Assembly (NCBI RefSeq): GCF_039545035.1
Contig: NZ_BAABRO010000008.1
Span: forward strand, 124,001-188,000
Length of the DNA: 64,000 bases
Direction of reading: 5' to 3'
DNA from: Novipirellula caenicola
GTDB lineage: Bacteria > Planctomycetota > Planctomycetia > Pirellulales > Pirellulaceae
The translations under genes and the position numbers were made by a program. The notes under the pieces were generated by a model. It worked only from the letters and a program-made list of their open reading frames with translations, ran no database searches and was not told where the DNA came from. The number at the start of each line of letters is the position of its first letter. Within the stretch, counting starts at the first letter, position 1. Positions 35,966 through 45,382 of this stretch are shown piece after piece.

Positions 35966-37564
35966 CTAGTTGCGAAATTGATCGTATTCAGGGTTGACGT
36001 CAGCGTTCTTGAATACGGGTTTGTCTTTCCACAATTCGTAGGTCGCCTTTAATTGGATCACCGATTCAGGATATTGGCCTTGATCGTTGGTCTCTTCGAT
36101 CCACTTGTCCAGAACATCACGGTGTTTGCGAAGGGCTTCGGCGTACTGAGGATCACCGGCTAGATTATTGATCTGATGCGGATCGTTGGCCATGTCGTAC
36201 AATTCCTCCGATGGGCGGACGCCAAACCAATGTTGCTCTTGATAGTCATTTAGTTGGCCTGCTTGATGCAGCCGTTTGAGATCAAGAACGTCTTTCTTTT
36301 GATCGCGATATTGCGCCTGCAACATCGGCCGCTCGGGATAGAAATTGCGGATGTAGCGCAGTTGATCCGAGCGGACCGTGCGAATGCGGTCGATCGTGTA
36401 ATCGCAGCGATCACGAGCCGAAATCACATATTCGACCGGTTTGTATTCGCTGCTAAACAGATCCTGGCCGTCAAGATAATCGGGCAGCGAAACACCCGCC
36501 ATCGCCAACGTGGTCGCCGGAATATCGAGTGCCGTGATGATTTCGTTGCGGACCGTACCCGCTTTCAGCGCCGGATGCTTGCCCTTGATCACAAGCGGAA
36601 CATGGACGCCGCCTTCGTAACAGAATTGCTTGTGGCGAAGGGAATGGTTGCTGCCGTGATCGGAAAAGAAGAACACAATCGTGTTTTCCATTTCACCATC
36701 AGCCTGCAACTGATCGAGGATCGCTTCGACCCGAGCATCCGCACCGCGAGCGGCGTTGTAGTGCATCGTCCACGACTTGCGAAGCGCCGGGGTGTCTGGG
36801 AAATACGGTGGCAGCGGAACATCATCGTCCGCCAATACCTCTCCTTTGCGAGTGTATTTCGTGTTCGCCTTGCCGCCCTTGATTTCGATTTGACCGAACC
36901 ACGGTTGGGATTTGTCTTGGCGAGCGTTCCAAGTGTCTTGGGTGATCGACATTGTATGGCGGGCTGTGTTTCCCTGCCATCCGTTCATGCCGGCTTTGTA
37001 ATCGTCTTTACTGCCGACGCTGTACAAGGCTCGACGATCGTAGTGGAAATTGTAGTCGTCTTTACCGCTGTTGAATGTGAAGTAGCCCGCTGCACGCATC
37101 AATTCCGGGATCGTCTTCATCCCTTCAGGAAGATGAATCTGAGTATCCGGCGGAACGATTTGTCCATCGGTGGTTCGTCCGGACCGGTGTTGGTGCGTTC
37201 CGGTCGTCGTCTGCATCACTCCGGTGATCATGGCCGAGCGGCACGCGGAACAAACTGGTGCCGGCACATACGCGCGTTTGAATAACACTCCATCGGCGGC
37301 CAATTGATCAATCGCTGGCGTATGTCCCGCATTGATCGGATCGTCATAGCATCCCATGAATGGTGATAGGTCTTCGGAGAAGATCCAAAGGATATTGGGC
37401 CGCTCGCTGGTTGCTTGCGCCTCTGCGGACACGGGTAACAGCCCCGTAAACAGGCCGCTCATCACGAGGAGTAGTAAGGCAAGCTTTCTAAACAAGTTTT
37501 TGGCTGCCGTTGCCGATCGCGGTGCACAGCCAGTGCCGGTTCGTCGTCGATAATCGTGTTTCAT
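35966..37564 (-). CDS. Secreted sulfatase with atypical C-S-A-C-R signature
   Basis: 532 residues from ATG at 37564. Long basic N-region, then a hydrophobic signal (LALLLLVMSGLFTGLLP). Metal-binding acidic pair ED in IFSEDLSPFMGCY. The formylglycine site reads C105-S-A-C-R109, where most type I sulfatases have C-x-P-S/T-R; Ala for Pro is tolerated by some, and the second Cys is unusual. The GKWH block is replaced by NSGKDDYNFHYD. Other motifs are intact: FFSDHGSNHSLRHKQ for the late metal cluster, and the C-terminal GDRCDYTIDRIRTVRSDQ-like region. It is a close paralogue of the gene at 37642. Probably active; substrate unknown. Confidence 0.9.
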   Translation of the reverse strand: MKHDYRRRTGTGCAPRSATAAKNLFRKLALLLLVMSGLFTGLLPVSAEAQATSERPNILWIFSEDLSPFMGCYDDPINAGHTPAIDQLAADGVLFKRAYVPAPVCSACRSAMITGVMQTTTGTHQHRSGRTTDGQIVPPDTQIHLPEGMKTIPELMRAAGYFTFNSGKDDYNFHYDRRALYSVGSKDDYKAGMNGWQGNTARHTMSITQDTWNARQDKSQPWFGQIEIKGGKANTKYTRKGEVLADDDVPLPPYFPDTPALRKSWTMHYNAARGADARVEAILDQLQADGEMENTIVFFFSDHGSNHSLRHKQFCYEGGVHVPLVIKGKHPALKAGTVRNEIITALDIPATTLAMAGVSLPDYLDGQDLFSSEYKPVEYVISARDRCDYTIDRIRTVRSDQLRYIRNFYPERPMLQAQYRDQKKDVLDLKRLHQAGQLNDYQEQHWFGVRPSEELYDMANDPHQINNLAGDPQYAEALRKHRDVLDKWIEETNDQGQYPESVIQLKATYELWKDKPVFKNADVNPEYDQFRN

Positions 37565-37641
37565 CAAGTCGTGCTCGCAGATAGGAATGCGGAATTTGTG
37601 GCGGCGAATCCAATTTCATCGGATGATTCAGCGTCAAAGGT

Positions 37642-39153
37642 TTACTTGCCTTCGGCGGCCCATTTTTTCATGATCGCAATGTTGTCCTGGACTTCCTTCA
37701 AGTGAGCCGGATCAAATTTGGGCAATGCAAGCCGGTCGGTGTAGACCTTCATATCGCTGTCGTACATCTTGGCTGATTCGGGTTGGCGTCCTTGGTCGCC
37801 GGTCTCTTCCATCCATCGGTCCAAACGATCACGCAGCGTTTTCAGCTTGTTTGCGTACGCCGGATCGCCTGCCAAATTATGAATCTCGTGAGGATCGCTT
37901 TTGACGTCGTAAAGTTCTTCGGCGGGCCGTACGTCGCGAAAGATCAATTCTTGCACTTCGTTTAACTTGCCCGCAGCGTGATATTCACGCAGCGCGATCA
38001 AAATTGCCTTGGCATCTTTGTACGCGCAAGGCTGCAAATAGGGACGGTTTGGTAGAAAGTTGCGGATGTATTTGAATTCGTTGGTTCGCACCGATCGCAT
38101 GTGGTCGACCGTTTCGTCACAGCGGTCGCGAGCGGCGAAAACCGCCTCACGCGGCTCGTAGTCACTTGCCAAGATATCCTTGGCTTGCATGGAACTCGGG
38201 ATGTCAATTCCCGCCGCCGCCAGCGAAAGTGCCGCGATGTCAATATGCTCGACCACATCATCGCGGACCGTTTCCGGTTCAACGCCCGGACCCGCAATCA
38301 CCAACGGCACGTGCAGTCCTTCGTCGTACATGAATTGTTTGCCACGAGCGTGGCTGATGCCATGATCGGTCATGAACAGCACCAAGGTGTTCTCGAGCAC
38401 GCCTTCGCGCCGGAGTCGATCAAGCACTTCGCCCACCATCGCATCGGTCAAGCGAACCGAATCCAGATAGGCAGTCCAGTCTCGCAAAATATCGGGATGA
38501 TCAGGGTAATATGGCGGCAACGTGACAGCATCGATGCCCGTGCTGTTGCCAAATTCTTTTTTGGCTTGCCGAGCGATCTTGTCCCATCCGCTTGCGTCCT
38601 TGCCTCGCAGTTTGCCGCCCGCGGTTTGAATTTGAGCAAAGAACGGCTGCCCCGGTTTGCGGTCTTGCCAATCGTTGCTGTCGTAGACCGATTCGTCCCA
38701 CTGGAAATTGTAGTCGGTTTTGCCCAGCTTGCCGTTCAGTGGCCAACCGGTGATCGAGGTGTGGTAACCCGCGTCTTGGAAAAGCTTGGGAACCAGCGTG
38801 ACGTTTTGAGGTAACTCGATTTTTTCAGTCCCACGTCCGCTGCGATGATGATGCGCCCCAATGCTGGTTTGATACATCCCGGTGATAAATGCCGATCGAC
38901 ACGTCGAACATACCGGCGCGGTAACATACGCGTTGGTAAACTTGACGCCGCGACGGGCAAGCTGGTCGACGTTAGGAGTCTCGATCGCGGTTTCGCCATA
39001 GCACGAAAAGTTCGCGGACATATCGTCTGGAATGATCCAAACAATGTTGGGCCTCGAATCGGCACGTTGCAATTTGCTTGGTTCGTCGCCGTAGAGCGTG
39101 ATGGTCAGCAACAGCAGAAGTGGAAGGATCGGAAGGAGCGTGCGGGGTTTCAT
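37642..39153 (-). CDS. Secreted sulfatase with atypical C-S-T-C-R signature
   Basis: 503 residues, signal peptide 1-22. DD in IPDDMSANFSCYG, then C82-S-T-C-R86 in place of the usual C-x-P-x-R, so both the Pro and the Ser/Thr positions differ. HHHRSGRG follows, as in the neighbour at 35966. The GKWH block is replaced by GKLGKTDYNFQWDE. The metal cluster FMTDHGISHARGKQ and the DRCDETVDHMRSVRTNE region are intact. The pair look like one duplication with later drift. It overlaps nothing and is followed after 77 bases by the other. Whether formylglycine forms here is the open question. Confidence 0.9.
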   Translation of the reverse strand: MKPRTLLPILPLLLLLTITLYGDEPSKLQRADSRPNIVWIIPDDMSANFSCYGETAIETPNVDQLARRGVKFTNAYVTAPVCSTCRSAFITGMYQTSIGAHHHRSGRGTEKIELPQNVTLVPKLFQDAGYHTSITGWPLNGKLGKTDYNFQWDESVYDSNDWQDRKPGQPFFAQIQTAGGKLRGKDASGWDKIARQAKKEFGNSTGIDAVTLPPYYPDHPDILRDWTAYLDSVRLTDAMVGEVLDRLRREGVLENTLVLFMTDHGISHARGKQFMYDEGLHVPLVIAGPGVEPETVRDDVVEHIDIAALSLAAAGIDIPSSMQAKDILASDYEPREAVFAARDRCDETVDHMRSVRTNEFKYIRNFLPNRPYLQPCAYKDAKAILIALREYHAAGKLNEVQELIFRDVRPAEELYDVKSDPHEIHNLAGDPAYANKLKTLRDRLDRWMEETGDQGRQPESAKMYDSDMKVYTDRLALPKFDPAHLKEVQDNIAIMKKWAAEGK

Positions 39154-39219
39154 GATTCGTGTAGTGGCTGTTTTTGGGGGGGCGTACGAAATGAATTTGT
39201 GACAAGGGGTTGCCCAGGG

Positions 39220-40659
39220 TCAGTCGTTGGGATCCACGATGTCTTTCCAGTCAGGATAGATGGGCCGCTGCTTCGCTTGGGGGCCAGCTTTTTTCGGGGG
39301 TGCGGGCGGCGCGGATTGCAGCACGGTGTGAAGTTTGTCTTTCGTGGATGCCGCCTGCGAATCGAGCGACTCCGCTGACAAGTCATTCGCCTCTAACAAA
39401 TCAGTCGGCACCCGATAGAAGCTACCGTCACGATACAGTTTGTACGTTTCGTTGCGAACGTATTGCGAGCCGGGGAATTTGCCCCAGTACGGCTGGTAGT
39501 GACAGAGCACCCAGTCGCGTGGATTGCCGGTTTTGCCCTGCAATTGCGGCAGGAAACTGCGTCCGTCTACGGGATCGTCGCTGCCGAGTTGGACGCCTGC
39601 GGCTTCGGCCAGCGTGGCGTAGAAATCGGTAAAGTCGACGAGGTCATCCAGCACCACGCCCTCCGGTGTATGCCCTTTCCAGTATGCCACCAGCGGGACG
39701 TGTGTCCCCATATCCTTGGTGCCACCTTTGCCGCCGCGAATCGCTTGCCCGTTCCAACGCGAGGTAATCGACTGGTTGGTGCCGTTGTCCGCAGTGAACA
39801 GGAACAGCGTATTGTCGAGTTGCCCGGCCGCTTCGACCTGCTTGACCAGCTTGCCGACGATCTTGTCCAAGTAGTGGACCATTGCGACAAAGTTGGCCTT
39901 TTGGGCGTCCGCGTTTTTCGGAGCCTTGTTCGCATCGTGAGTCCGCGGTGAATCCCCGATCGTATCCGGAGTGGCGACAAACGGATTGTGGACCAACACC
40001 GTGGGGTAATAAACGAAGAACGGCTGTTCTTTGTTCCGCTGGATAAAGTCGCACAGGAAGTCCGACATGATGTCGGGACCGTATTGCTCGTGATTATCCC
40101 GTTTGCTCAAAAATTTGCCGTTTTGTTCCAGCGGCGGACTCCAGAACCGTTCGCCACCTTGTTTTCCGCCCTTCGCCGCAGTCAGTTGCCACAAGCAATA
40201 CTCGTCGAACCCAGCCTTGATTGGCCGTGTGTTGTCGTCGTGCCCGACGGCGCCATGATACAACCCATTGAGTTGCCACTTGCCTGCGATCGCGGTCTTG
40301 TAACCCGCCGACTGCATCATTTGAGCAAACGTTTTCTGCTGCGGATCCAGATAACCGAAATGGGTGTAGTTGCGAAAGTTGTATTTGCCCGTCATCAACT
40401 TCACTCGTGACGGCGTGCAAAGCGGAGTCGAATAGCAGTGGTCAAAACGGATGCCCTTGGACGCCAACGCGTCGATGTTTGGCGTGGAGTAGTCGTCGGC
40501 GCCGTAGCATCCAAAACACTCCCAGCTGACGTCATCGGCCATGATCAAAATCACATTGGGCGGCCGCTCGGTGTTTGTTTCGACTGCTTGCGTTTGTGGA
40601 CACGCTAGAAGCACAACCGCAAGCAACAGTAGCGATCGCAATGGATGGTTGGTTGTCAT
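39220..40659 (-). CDS. Secreted sulfatase, C-T-P-S-R (GKWQL subgroup)
   Basis: 479 residues, signal peptide 1-25. DD in IMADDVSWECFGCYG, formylglycine site C81-T-P-S-R85, IAGKWQLNG instead of GKWHLG, and TADNGTNQSITSRWNG for the metal cluster. The C-terminal part has a positively charged end. By these landmarks it belongs to the same subgroup as the plus-strand sulfatase at 45383, which has a changed signature. Substrate unknown. Between it and the next sulfatase lies a small inverted-repeat element. Confidence 0.93.
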   Translation of the reverse strand: MTTNHPLRSLLLLAVVLLACPQTQAVETNTERPPNVILIMADDVSWECFGCYGADDYSTPNIDALASKGIRFDHCYSTPLCTPSRVKLMTGKYNFRNYTHFGYLDPQQKTFAQMMQSAGYKTAIAGKWQLNGLYHGAVGHDDNTRPIKAGFDEYCLWQLTAAKGGKQGGERFWSPPLEQNGKFLSKRDNHEQYGPDIMSDFLCDFIQRNKEQPFFVYYPTVLVHNPFVATPDTIGDSPRTHDANKAPKNADAQKANFVAMVHYLDKIVGKLVKQVEAAGQLDNTLFLFTADNGTNQSITSRWNGQAIRGGKGGTKDMGTHVPLVAYWKGHTPEGVVLDDLVDFTDFYATLAEAAGVQLGSDDPVDGRSFLPQLQGKTGNPRDWVLCHYQPYWGKFPGSQYVRNETYKLYRDGSFYRVPTDLLEANDLSAESLDSQAASTKDKLHTVLQSAPPAPPKKAGPQAKQRPIYPDWKDIVDPND

Positions 40660-40707
40660 TTTATCTTGTCGCCTTAAATATCATTGGTTCGAGTTACCAG
40701 TGTCGCT

Positions 40708-40808
40708 GATCGCTCCGCGATCATAGCGTTCATTGAAGTCGCGTTCCTTGCGGAGTGAAGATGTTTTGGTGAGGAGGGCGATTTTTTTCTATGGATCGCG
40801 GAGCGGTC
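40708..40808. mobile_element. MITE-like element with 19-20 bp inverted ends
   Basis: Left end GATCGCTCCGCGATCATAG (40708-40726) and right end CTATGGATCGCGGAGCGGTC (40789-40808) are inverted copies with one insertion and one mismatch. The left end is itself a hairpin (TGATCGC, TCC, GCGATCA). The 62 bases between them carry no gene. It fills the gap between two sulfatase genes and begins 12 bases beyond the stop of the sulfatase at 40820. A T-run lies inside. It looks like a non-autonomous mobile or REP/BIME-like element; no target duplication was established. Confidence 0.45.
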
Positions 40809-40819
40809 AACGACGGTGG

Positions 40820-42214
40820 CTATTGTATTCCCGAATACTTTTGCACATTCATCTTTCGCTCCCACGCAGCCAATTTTTGTACGAACTCTCGCGTTTTCTC
40901 GGGATGAGTTTCTGACAGATCTCGCTGTTCGCCAATGTCATTGGCGATGTTGTAGAGCTTCACCGTGCCGCTGCGGTAGGCGAGCAGTTTCCAGTCGCCC
41001 AGTCGCACCGAGGCATACAAGTCTTCGTAGGCACGGTAGCCAAAAATCGGTTCGTCTCGCGCGAGCGTACTGTTGTTTCGGATCGTCGAGACCAGCGACA
41101 CACCGTCAAGGTCTTTGTACTTCGACGGATCGCCGCCGGCGATTTCGAGGAGCGTCGGAAACAGGTCGGTCGATTGAACGATGCTGTTGTTTTCCGAGCC
41201 CGTTTTGGTAATGCCCGGCCAGTGGAAGACGAACGGTACGCGTGCACCACCCTCGTACAGCGTGTCGACTTTCTTGCCGCCATGAAACGGTGGATTATCA
41301 AACGCACCCCCCTGGTCCGATAACAAAATCACGATCGTATCGTTTTCGATTCCCTTGGCCTTGATGGCATCGCGGACGCGGCCCACCGATTCGTCGAGTG
41401 CTTTGACCATCGCGGCATAGTGTGCGTAGGGGCCTGTTAAACCTTTCGCTTGAAAATGTTTGACCAGGTCTTCGCGTCCGTCGTGAGGTCCATGCACGGT
41501 GTAATACCACAGCGACAACATGAACGGTTTGGCTTTGTCATAGCTCTTAATAAACTGAACCGATTCGTCGGTCAATTTGTCCGTCAGATATCGTTCCTTT
41601 TCGTCAACCAAAACATCCGAGTTGACAAAGTAAGGTGGGTGATACGACTTTGGATGTCCCCAGTTCGAGGTGCCGATCTGCTCGTCGAATCCTTGTTTGA
41701 CCGGATGGTATTCCTCGTGCCCGAGATGCCACTTTCCGATAAATTGGTTGTAGTAGCCGAGTTCGCCAAGTGCTTCGGCATAAGTCGTCTCCTCGAGCGG
41801 CAACCAATTGCGGCAAGGAAACTGGGCCGGATCCGTCTCCAGCCAATTGAACTCCGTTTCGGTGCGGCCAAACTTGTCGAAATCGGCGTGCTTGGGGCCG
41901 GTCGGAATATGACGCACCAAGTCGAGTCGCACTGGATGTTTCCCCGTCAACAGCGTGCCGCGACTGGGACTGCATGTCGGACACGCGATATAGGCTTGGC
42001 GAAAATCGAGTCCTTCGTGAACCAGTTGATCAATGTTTGGCGTTTCAAACACAGGATTGCGACACCCCATATCGGCCCAACCATAATCGTCGACAAACAG
42101 CAAAACGATATTGGGTTGTTTGGGGATCGTCGTGATCTCCGCATCGGCCGCAGTCACCTTCGTGCAAGGTAGAACAGCCAACAGAAGAACAAACGCGGTC
42201 GTCATCTTGATCAT
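40820..42214 (-). CDS. Secreted type I sulfatase, C-S-P-S-R
   Basis: 464 residues from ATG at 42214, with a signal peptide ending near TKVTAA; the frame stays open to 42268. DD in FVDDYGWADMGC, C81-S-P-S-R85, IGKWHLGHEEYHPVKQG, and LSDQGGAFDNPPFHGG for the second metal site (Gln replaces the usual Asn in SDNG). The C-terminal subdomain DWKLLAYRSGTVKLYNIANDIGE is complete. It lies 31 bases after the next sulfatase in the same direction, so they are co-transcribed. Confidence 0.93.
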   Translation of the reverse strand: MIKMTTAFVLLLAVLPCTKVTAADAEITTIPKQPNIVLLFVDDYGWADMGCRNPVFETPNIDQLVHEGLDFRQAYIACPTCSPSRGTLLTGKHPVRLDLVRHIPTGPKHADFDKFGRTETEFNWLETDPAQFPCRNWLPLEETTYAEALGELGYYNQFIGKWHLGHEEYHPVKQGFDEQIGTSNWGHPKSYHPPYFVNSDVLVDEKERYLTDKLTDESVQFIKSYDKAKPFMLSLWYYTVHGPHDGREDLVKHFQAKGLTGPYAHYAAMVKALDESVGRVRDAIKAKGIENDTIVILLSDQGGAFDNPPFHGGKKVDTLYEGGARVPFVFHWPGITKTGSENNSIVQSTDLFPTLLEIAGGDPSKYKDLDGVSLVSTIRNNSTLARDEPIFGYRAYEDLYASVRLGDWKLLAYRSGTVKLYNIANDIGEQRDLSETHPEKTREFVQKLAAWERKMNVQKYSGIQ

Positions 42215-42245
42215 GGAGTCTGCCGTGGATTTAAGGGGACGAAGC

Positions 42246-43760
42246 TTAATACTTTCCGTTCGTGCCAAACATCTCTTTTTTCGATGGACGCGGACGAACG
42301 CGAACGCTGTGGTCGGGTTCCCCCGTCACGCGATCGAATTCGTCGGGAGTGCGACGCGATGGTAAGTAGTCGGACGTTTCTTCGCTCCACGTTTGCAAGG
42401 CCTGCGTTAATCGTTTGCGAACCGATTGGTAGGCAGGATCGTCGATGACGTTGTTCAATTCGCCCGGGTCTCGCATCAGGTCATACAATTCCCACTGCGG
42501 ACGAGGCGACACGAAACACGTTTGTTGCTGCTTGGTCAGCTTGCCCTCTTTTTGTAGTCGCAGCATCGCTTGCCACGAGAGTCCGCGACCGGCATCCGCC
42601 GATGGCGTTGCAGGCAGGTCGACATAGTCATTGCGAATCAGTTTGAAATGTTGATCCATGACACAGCGAGCGTGATCTTCGTAGTCATGCCAGTGGTCTT
42701 CGGCAAAGGCGTATTGTCGAGACTCGGTCATCGGGTCGCGTAGGACCGGTGCAAAGCTGTGTCCTTCGATCTGCATGCCGTGGATCGTGTCCTTGTCGAT
42801 CCCCGCGAGCTCCAGGAAAGTGGGAGCGATATCGATCGCACTGACCAGCGAGTTCGTGGTCACCCCGCCGCGAACCTGGTCGGGCCAGCGGACAATCCAA
42901 GGGGTGCGAATGCCACCGTCGTAGAGCGTGGTTTTGTCGCGTGGAAAGGGACGTCCGTTGTCGCTGATGAACAAGATCAAGGTGTTTTCGCTGACGTTTT
43001 GTTGTTCCAGCTTGCTCATGACTTTGCCGACGTAGGTATCAAGCCGACCGATTTCGTCGTAATACAGCCGCAAATCTTCACGGACGTCCGGGGTGTCTGG
43101 TAAGTGCGGCGGAACGATCACATCAGCATGACGGTGCGGCGGATCCAACGCACCTTCGCTGTATTCACGGTGCGGATCGAGTGCCGCTAGCCACAGAAAG
43201 AACGGCTTGTCACGCGGACGGTCGTCGATTGCACGCTCCCAATCTTCGCAGCCGCTCGGTTGGGCCGCGATCATCTTTACCGGCTCACCCTCGTTGCCCG
43301 ATGGCAATACAAAACCAGCGGTGGATGCTTCGTAGATGCGATCAAAATGGTCACGCACGGCGTCGCCCAGATGCCATTTGCCCGCCGCCGCCGTGTAGTA
43401 GCCGGATTGCTTCAGCGTCGCAGCTATCGTCTTGCTTTCCGGCGGCAGCGGCCAATGCAATTGCTCGGCCCCGGTGTTGTGCGGATATTTGCCCGTCAAG
43501 ATGCTCGAGCGCGAAGGGCTGCATGAATTGGTTGTTAGGTACGCATGCTCGAACCGGAGTCCCCGGTTGGCAAGTTGGTCGATATGCGGCGTGCGGATCG
43601 CAGGGTGCCCGTACGCGCCGCAATCGTCCCAATTCATGTCGTCCGCAATGATCAGCACCAAATTTGGCCGATCGCTCGACTCGGCGGACCACAACGACGA
43701 ACAAAGACAGAGACATACGACAACGGGACACAATAATCGAAGAATGGAAATCGCTTTCAT
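42246..43760 (-). CDS. Secreted type I sulfatase, C-S-P-S-R
   Basis: 504 residues from ATG at 43760, where a signal peptide starts (MKAISILRLLCPVVVCLCLC); the open frame to 43943 covers a repeat region and is unlikely to be coding. DD in IIADDMNWDDCGAYGHP, C80-S-P-S-R84, AGKWHLGDAV, and FISDNGRPFPRDKTTLYDGG. Heparan N-sulfatase-like landmarks (NSCSPSRSSILTGKYPHNTGAEQLHWPLP) suggest the sulfamidase-like branch, though the substrate in a fucose island may be different. The mature C-terminus is basic. Confidence 0.93.
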   Translation of the reverse strand: MKAISILRLLCPVVVCLCLCSSLWSAESSDRPNLVLIIADDMNWDDCGAYGHPAIRTPHIDQLANRGLRFEHAYLTTNSCSPSRSSILTGKYPHNTGAEQLHWPLPPESKTIAATLKQSGYYTAAAGKWHLGDAVRDHFDRIYEASTAGFVLPSGNEGEPVKMIAAQPSGCEDWERAIDDRPRDKPFFLWLAALDPHREYSEGALDPPHRHADVIVPPHLPDTPDVREDLRLYYDEIGRLDTYVGKVMSKLEQQNVSENTLILFISDNGRPFPRDKTTLYDGGIRTPWIVRWPDQVRGGVTTNSLVSAIDIAPTFLELAGIDKDTIHGMQIEGHSFAPVLRDPMTESRQYAFAEDHWHDYEDHARCVMDQHFKLIRNDYVDLPATPSADAGRGLSWQAMLRLQKEGKLTKQQQTCFVSPRPQWELYDLMRDPGELNNVIDDPAYQSVRKRLTQALQTWSEETSDYLPSRRTPDEFDRVTGEPDHSVRVRPRPSKKEMFGTNGKY

Positions 43761-43857
43761 CAGGGATGCCAGAGTTGGGGAAGTAAAGGCGGGGAAATGC
43801 GGGGATAAGTTCAGTAAATAAAATGGCAGCAAACGCGTCGTTTGTCGTTTCTCTAAT

Positions 43858-43953
43858 GTAGTGGAGCTTGCTAAAGCTCCCAAGTCTTCGTAGTGGAGCT
43901 CGCTAGAGCTCCCTGGCTTTAAACGCAAGAGGATCTTTAGCAAGATCCACTAC
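43858..43953. repeat. GTAGTG-hairpin repeat, two direct and one inverted copy
   Basis: A 23-bp unit GTAGTGGAGCTTGCTAAAGC plus TCC lies at 43858-43880. A second copy with CGCTAG in the middle lies at 43890-43912, exactly 32 bases on. A third, with GATC in place of GAGC and AGCTC, is inverted at 43931-43953. Each unit is a hairpin after a GTAGTG lead. Lead, hairpin and 32-bp step match the repeat at 4154-4238 although the palindromes differ. It lies between the sulfatase at 42246 and the alpha/beta hydrolase. Confidence 0.8.
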
Positions 43954-43998
43954 GGCAACATCGTCGTCGGTCCAGCATAATCGACTGCTGCTAGTTGG

Positions 43999-44928
43999 TT
44001 ATTGATCAAGTACATTTTCAACCCAGTCGCGGACTTGCCTGCGGTAGACGCTTTGCTTGTGCATCCACAGGTCGGTGTGCGGGTGCACCACATTGCCTTC
44101 GGGGATCGCAAAGAGTTGGCTGGTGGGAACATCGAGAAAGGTGAAGTGGGCCAATTCGAGATGATCCCCCAGGAATGCGTCACGAGTTTTGCTGGCTTGG
44201 GTTCCACAAATTAGCACCGGACGCCCGTCGAGCCGGGCCAGACGTGTTAGGGCCGACGCACGATCGCTGTCGGGGTAGCCCCATGTCTTTTCGCCATCGA
44301 AATGATCATGCGTCAAGAAGCCTTTCCAAAGCGAAGCGATCTCGTCGTCGGCGAGCCCAATATAGCTGGTCGCAATCGCCCCACGCGAAAAACCGCAGAG
44401 GAGGATGTTGTCGGGATCGCCTCCGAATTCGGCACAGATGCGAGGAAGATTGATTTTGCAGTAGTCGATGGTCGCTTGCGTGTCGCCCCACCACGTGACG
44501 GCATTACTTTGTCCTCCTGTCTCAATAGACGGCATACAAACCCAAATAAAGCCTCGGCCGCCGCTGATGCCGTAACCTAAATTGGCATCCCCAACCTCGC
44601 CGGTCGAGTTGCAAAGTGGCCACTTGTTTCCGGTGTACTCGACGATCACGGGAAACTTGCCGTCTGGTTTCCAATCCAAAGGCAAGTACAGCGAATGATG
44701 CACCTGAGTTCCCTTGTACTCGGTCGCGACCTGACGCACTCGCTTTCCCGGTCCCGGCGAACCCTCGGTCATCGGCGGCGATAGGAGGTCGAAGGTGGTC
44801 GATGTATTCACTTCGTTGACGTCGACGCCGGTTGCCCGGGCGTTGGAATGGCGATCGGACTGAGCATCGCACAAAGAAACCGCGAACACGCAAACGAGGA
44901 CCAGAGCCAAGAGACAACGACGGTTCAT
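43999..44928 (-). CDS. Exported alpha/beta hydrolase, esterase-like
   Basis: 309 residues from ATG at 44928; M at 44940 is an alternative. Signal peptide about 1-23. Fold landmarks: FPVIVEYTGNKWP, GYGISGGRGFIWVCMP, nucleophile S181 in GFSRGA, LDGRPVLICGTQASKTRDAF near the Asp region, and VHPHTDLW carrying the probable His. It most resembles PHB-depolymerase/acetyl-ester hydrolase type proteins. In this island it may remove acetyl or other ester groups from the glycan, since natural fucoidans can be acetylated. It is the first gene of the minus-strand island in transcription order. Substrate is inferred. Confidence 0.8.
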   Translation of the reverse strand: MNRRCLLALVLVCVFAVSLCDAQSDRHSNARATGVDVNEVNTSTTFDLLSPPMTEGSPGPGKRVRQVATEYKGTQVHHSLYLPLDWKPDGKFPVIVEYTGNKWPLCNSTGEVGDANLGYGISGGRGFIWVCMPSIETGGQSNAVTWWGDTQATIDYCKINLPRICAEFGGDPDNILLCGFSRGAIATSYIGLADDEIASLWKGFLTHDHFDGEKTWGYPDSDRASALTRLARLDGRPVLICGTQASKTRDAFLGDHLELAHFTFLDVPTSQLFAIPEGNVVHPHTDLWMHKQSVYRRQVRDWVENVLDQ

Positions 44929-45382
44929 GGAAGCAAGCATATTGCGATATTGGGAGGAGCGTCTTTTGCTGCGGGTTCTGCGTGTCCAATCATGCACACG
45001 CCAAACTTAGCAGTGAGTCACGAACCTCATGCTAAGGAAGCCCATCGAGACGGTAGCAAGCCGCGATTCGAGCAACGTATTCTAGTTTAGCGGATGAGCC
45101 TTTGCAGCATTGGATCGATCATGCCCGGCGGAAGTAGTAGGATGAGAGGACGAGTTTTTCTATCACGATTTCCGTTGATCAGCGTGCATCGATCCCCGTT
45201 TTGTCAATTTCGATTACGATTGAGTTGACATTTTCGCTGCAGGCGACATCAGCACTGATAGCGCTCCGTTATGAAAACCCACCTGTTTCGTGCCAAAGGC
45301 GATCGCGTTAGCCCCGCGCCACGCCGTCACGAAAATCAAAAGTAAACACGAAGTGACCGTAACAACCACCCCTCAAAGGCTG
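44929..45382. promoter_or_regulatory. Divergent intergenic region before the plus-strand sulfatase
   Basis: 454 bases between the esterase start and the sulfatase start at 45383. A perfect TTGACA (45225-45230) is present on the plus strand, but the bases at the right distance (CATCAG) are a weak -10. Promoters for both directions should lie here. No gene is seen. Confidence 0.3.

Noticed and set aside
36254-37285. 343-codon plus-strand frame opposite a sulfatase
   Set aside because: Antisense shadow of the sulfatase; no start context or family motifs.
42246-43943. Longer N-terminus of the sulfatase
   Set aside because: Extension covers the GTAGTG repeat region; the signal peptide starts at 43760.
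45225-45230. TTGACA as a firm -35 promoter
   Set aside because: No adequate -10 at 16-18 bases; kept only as a note.
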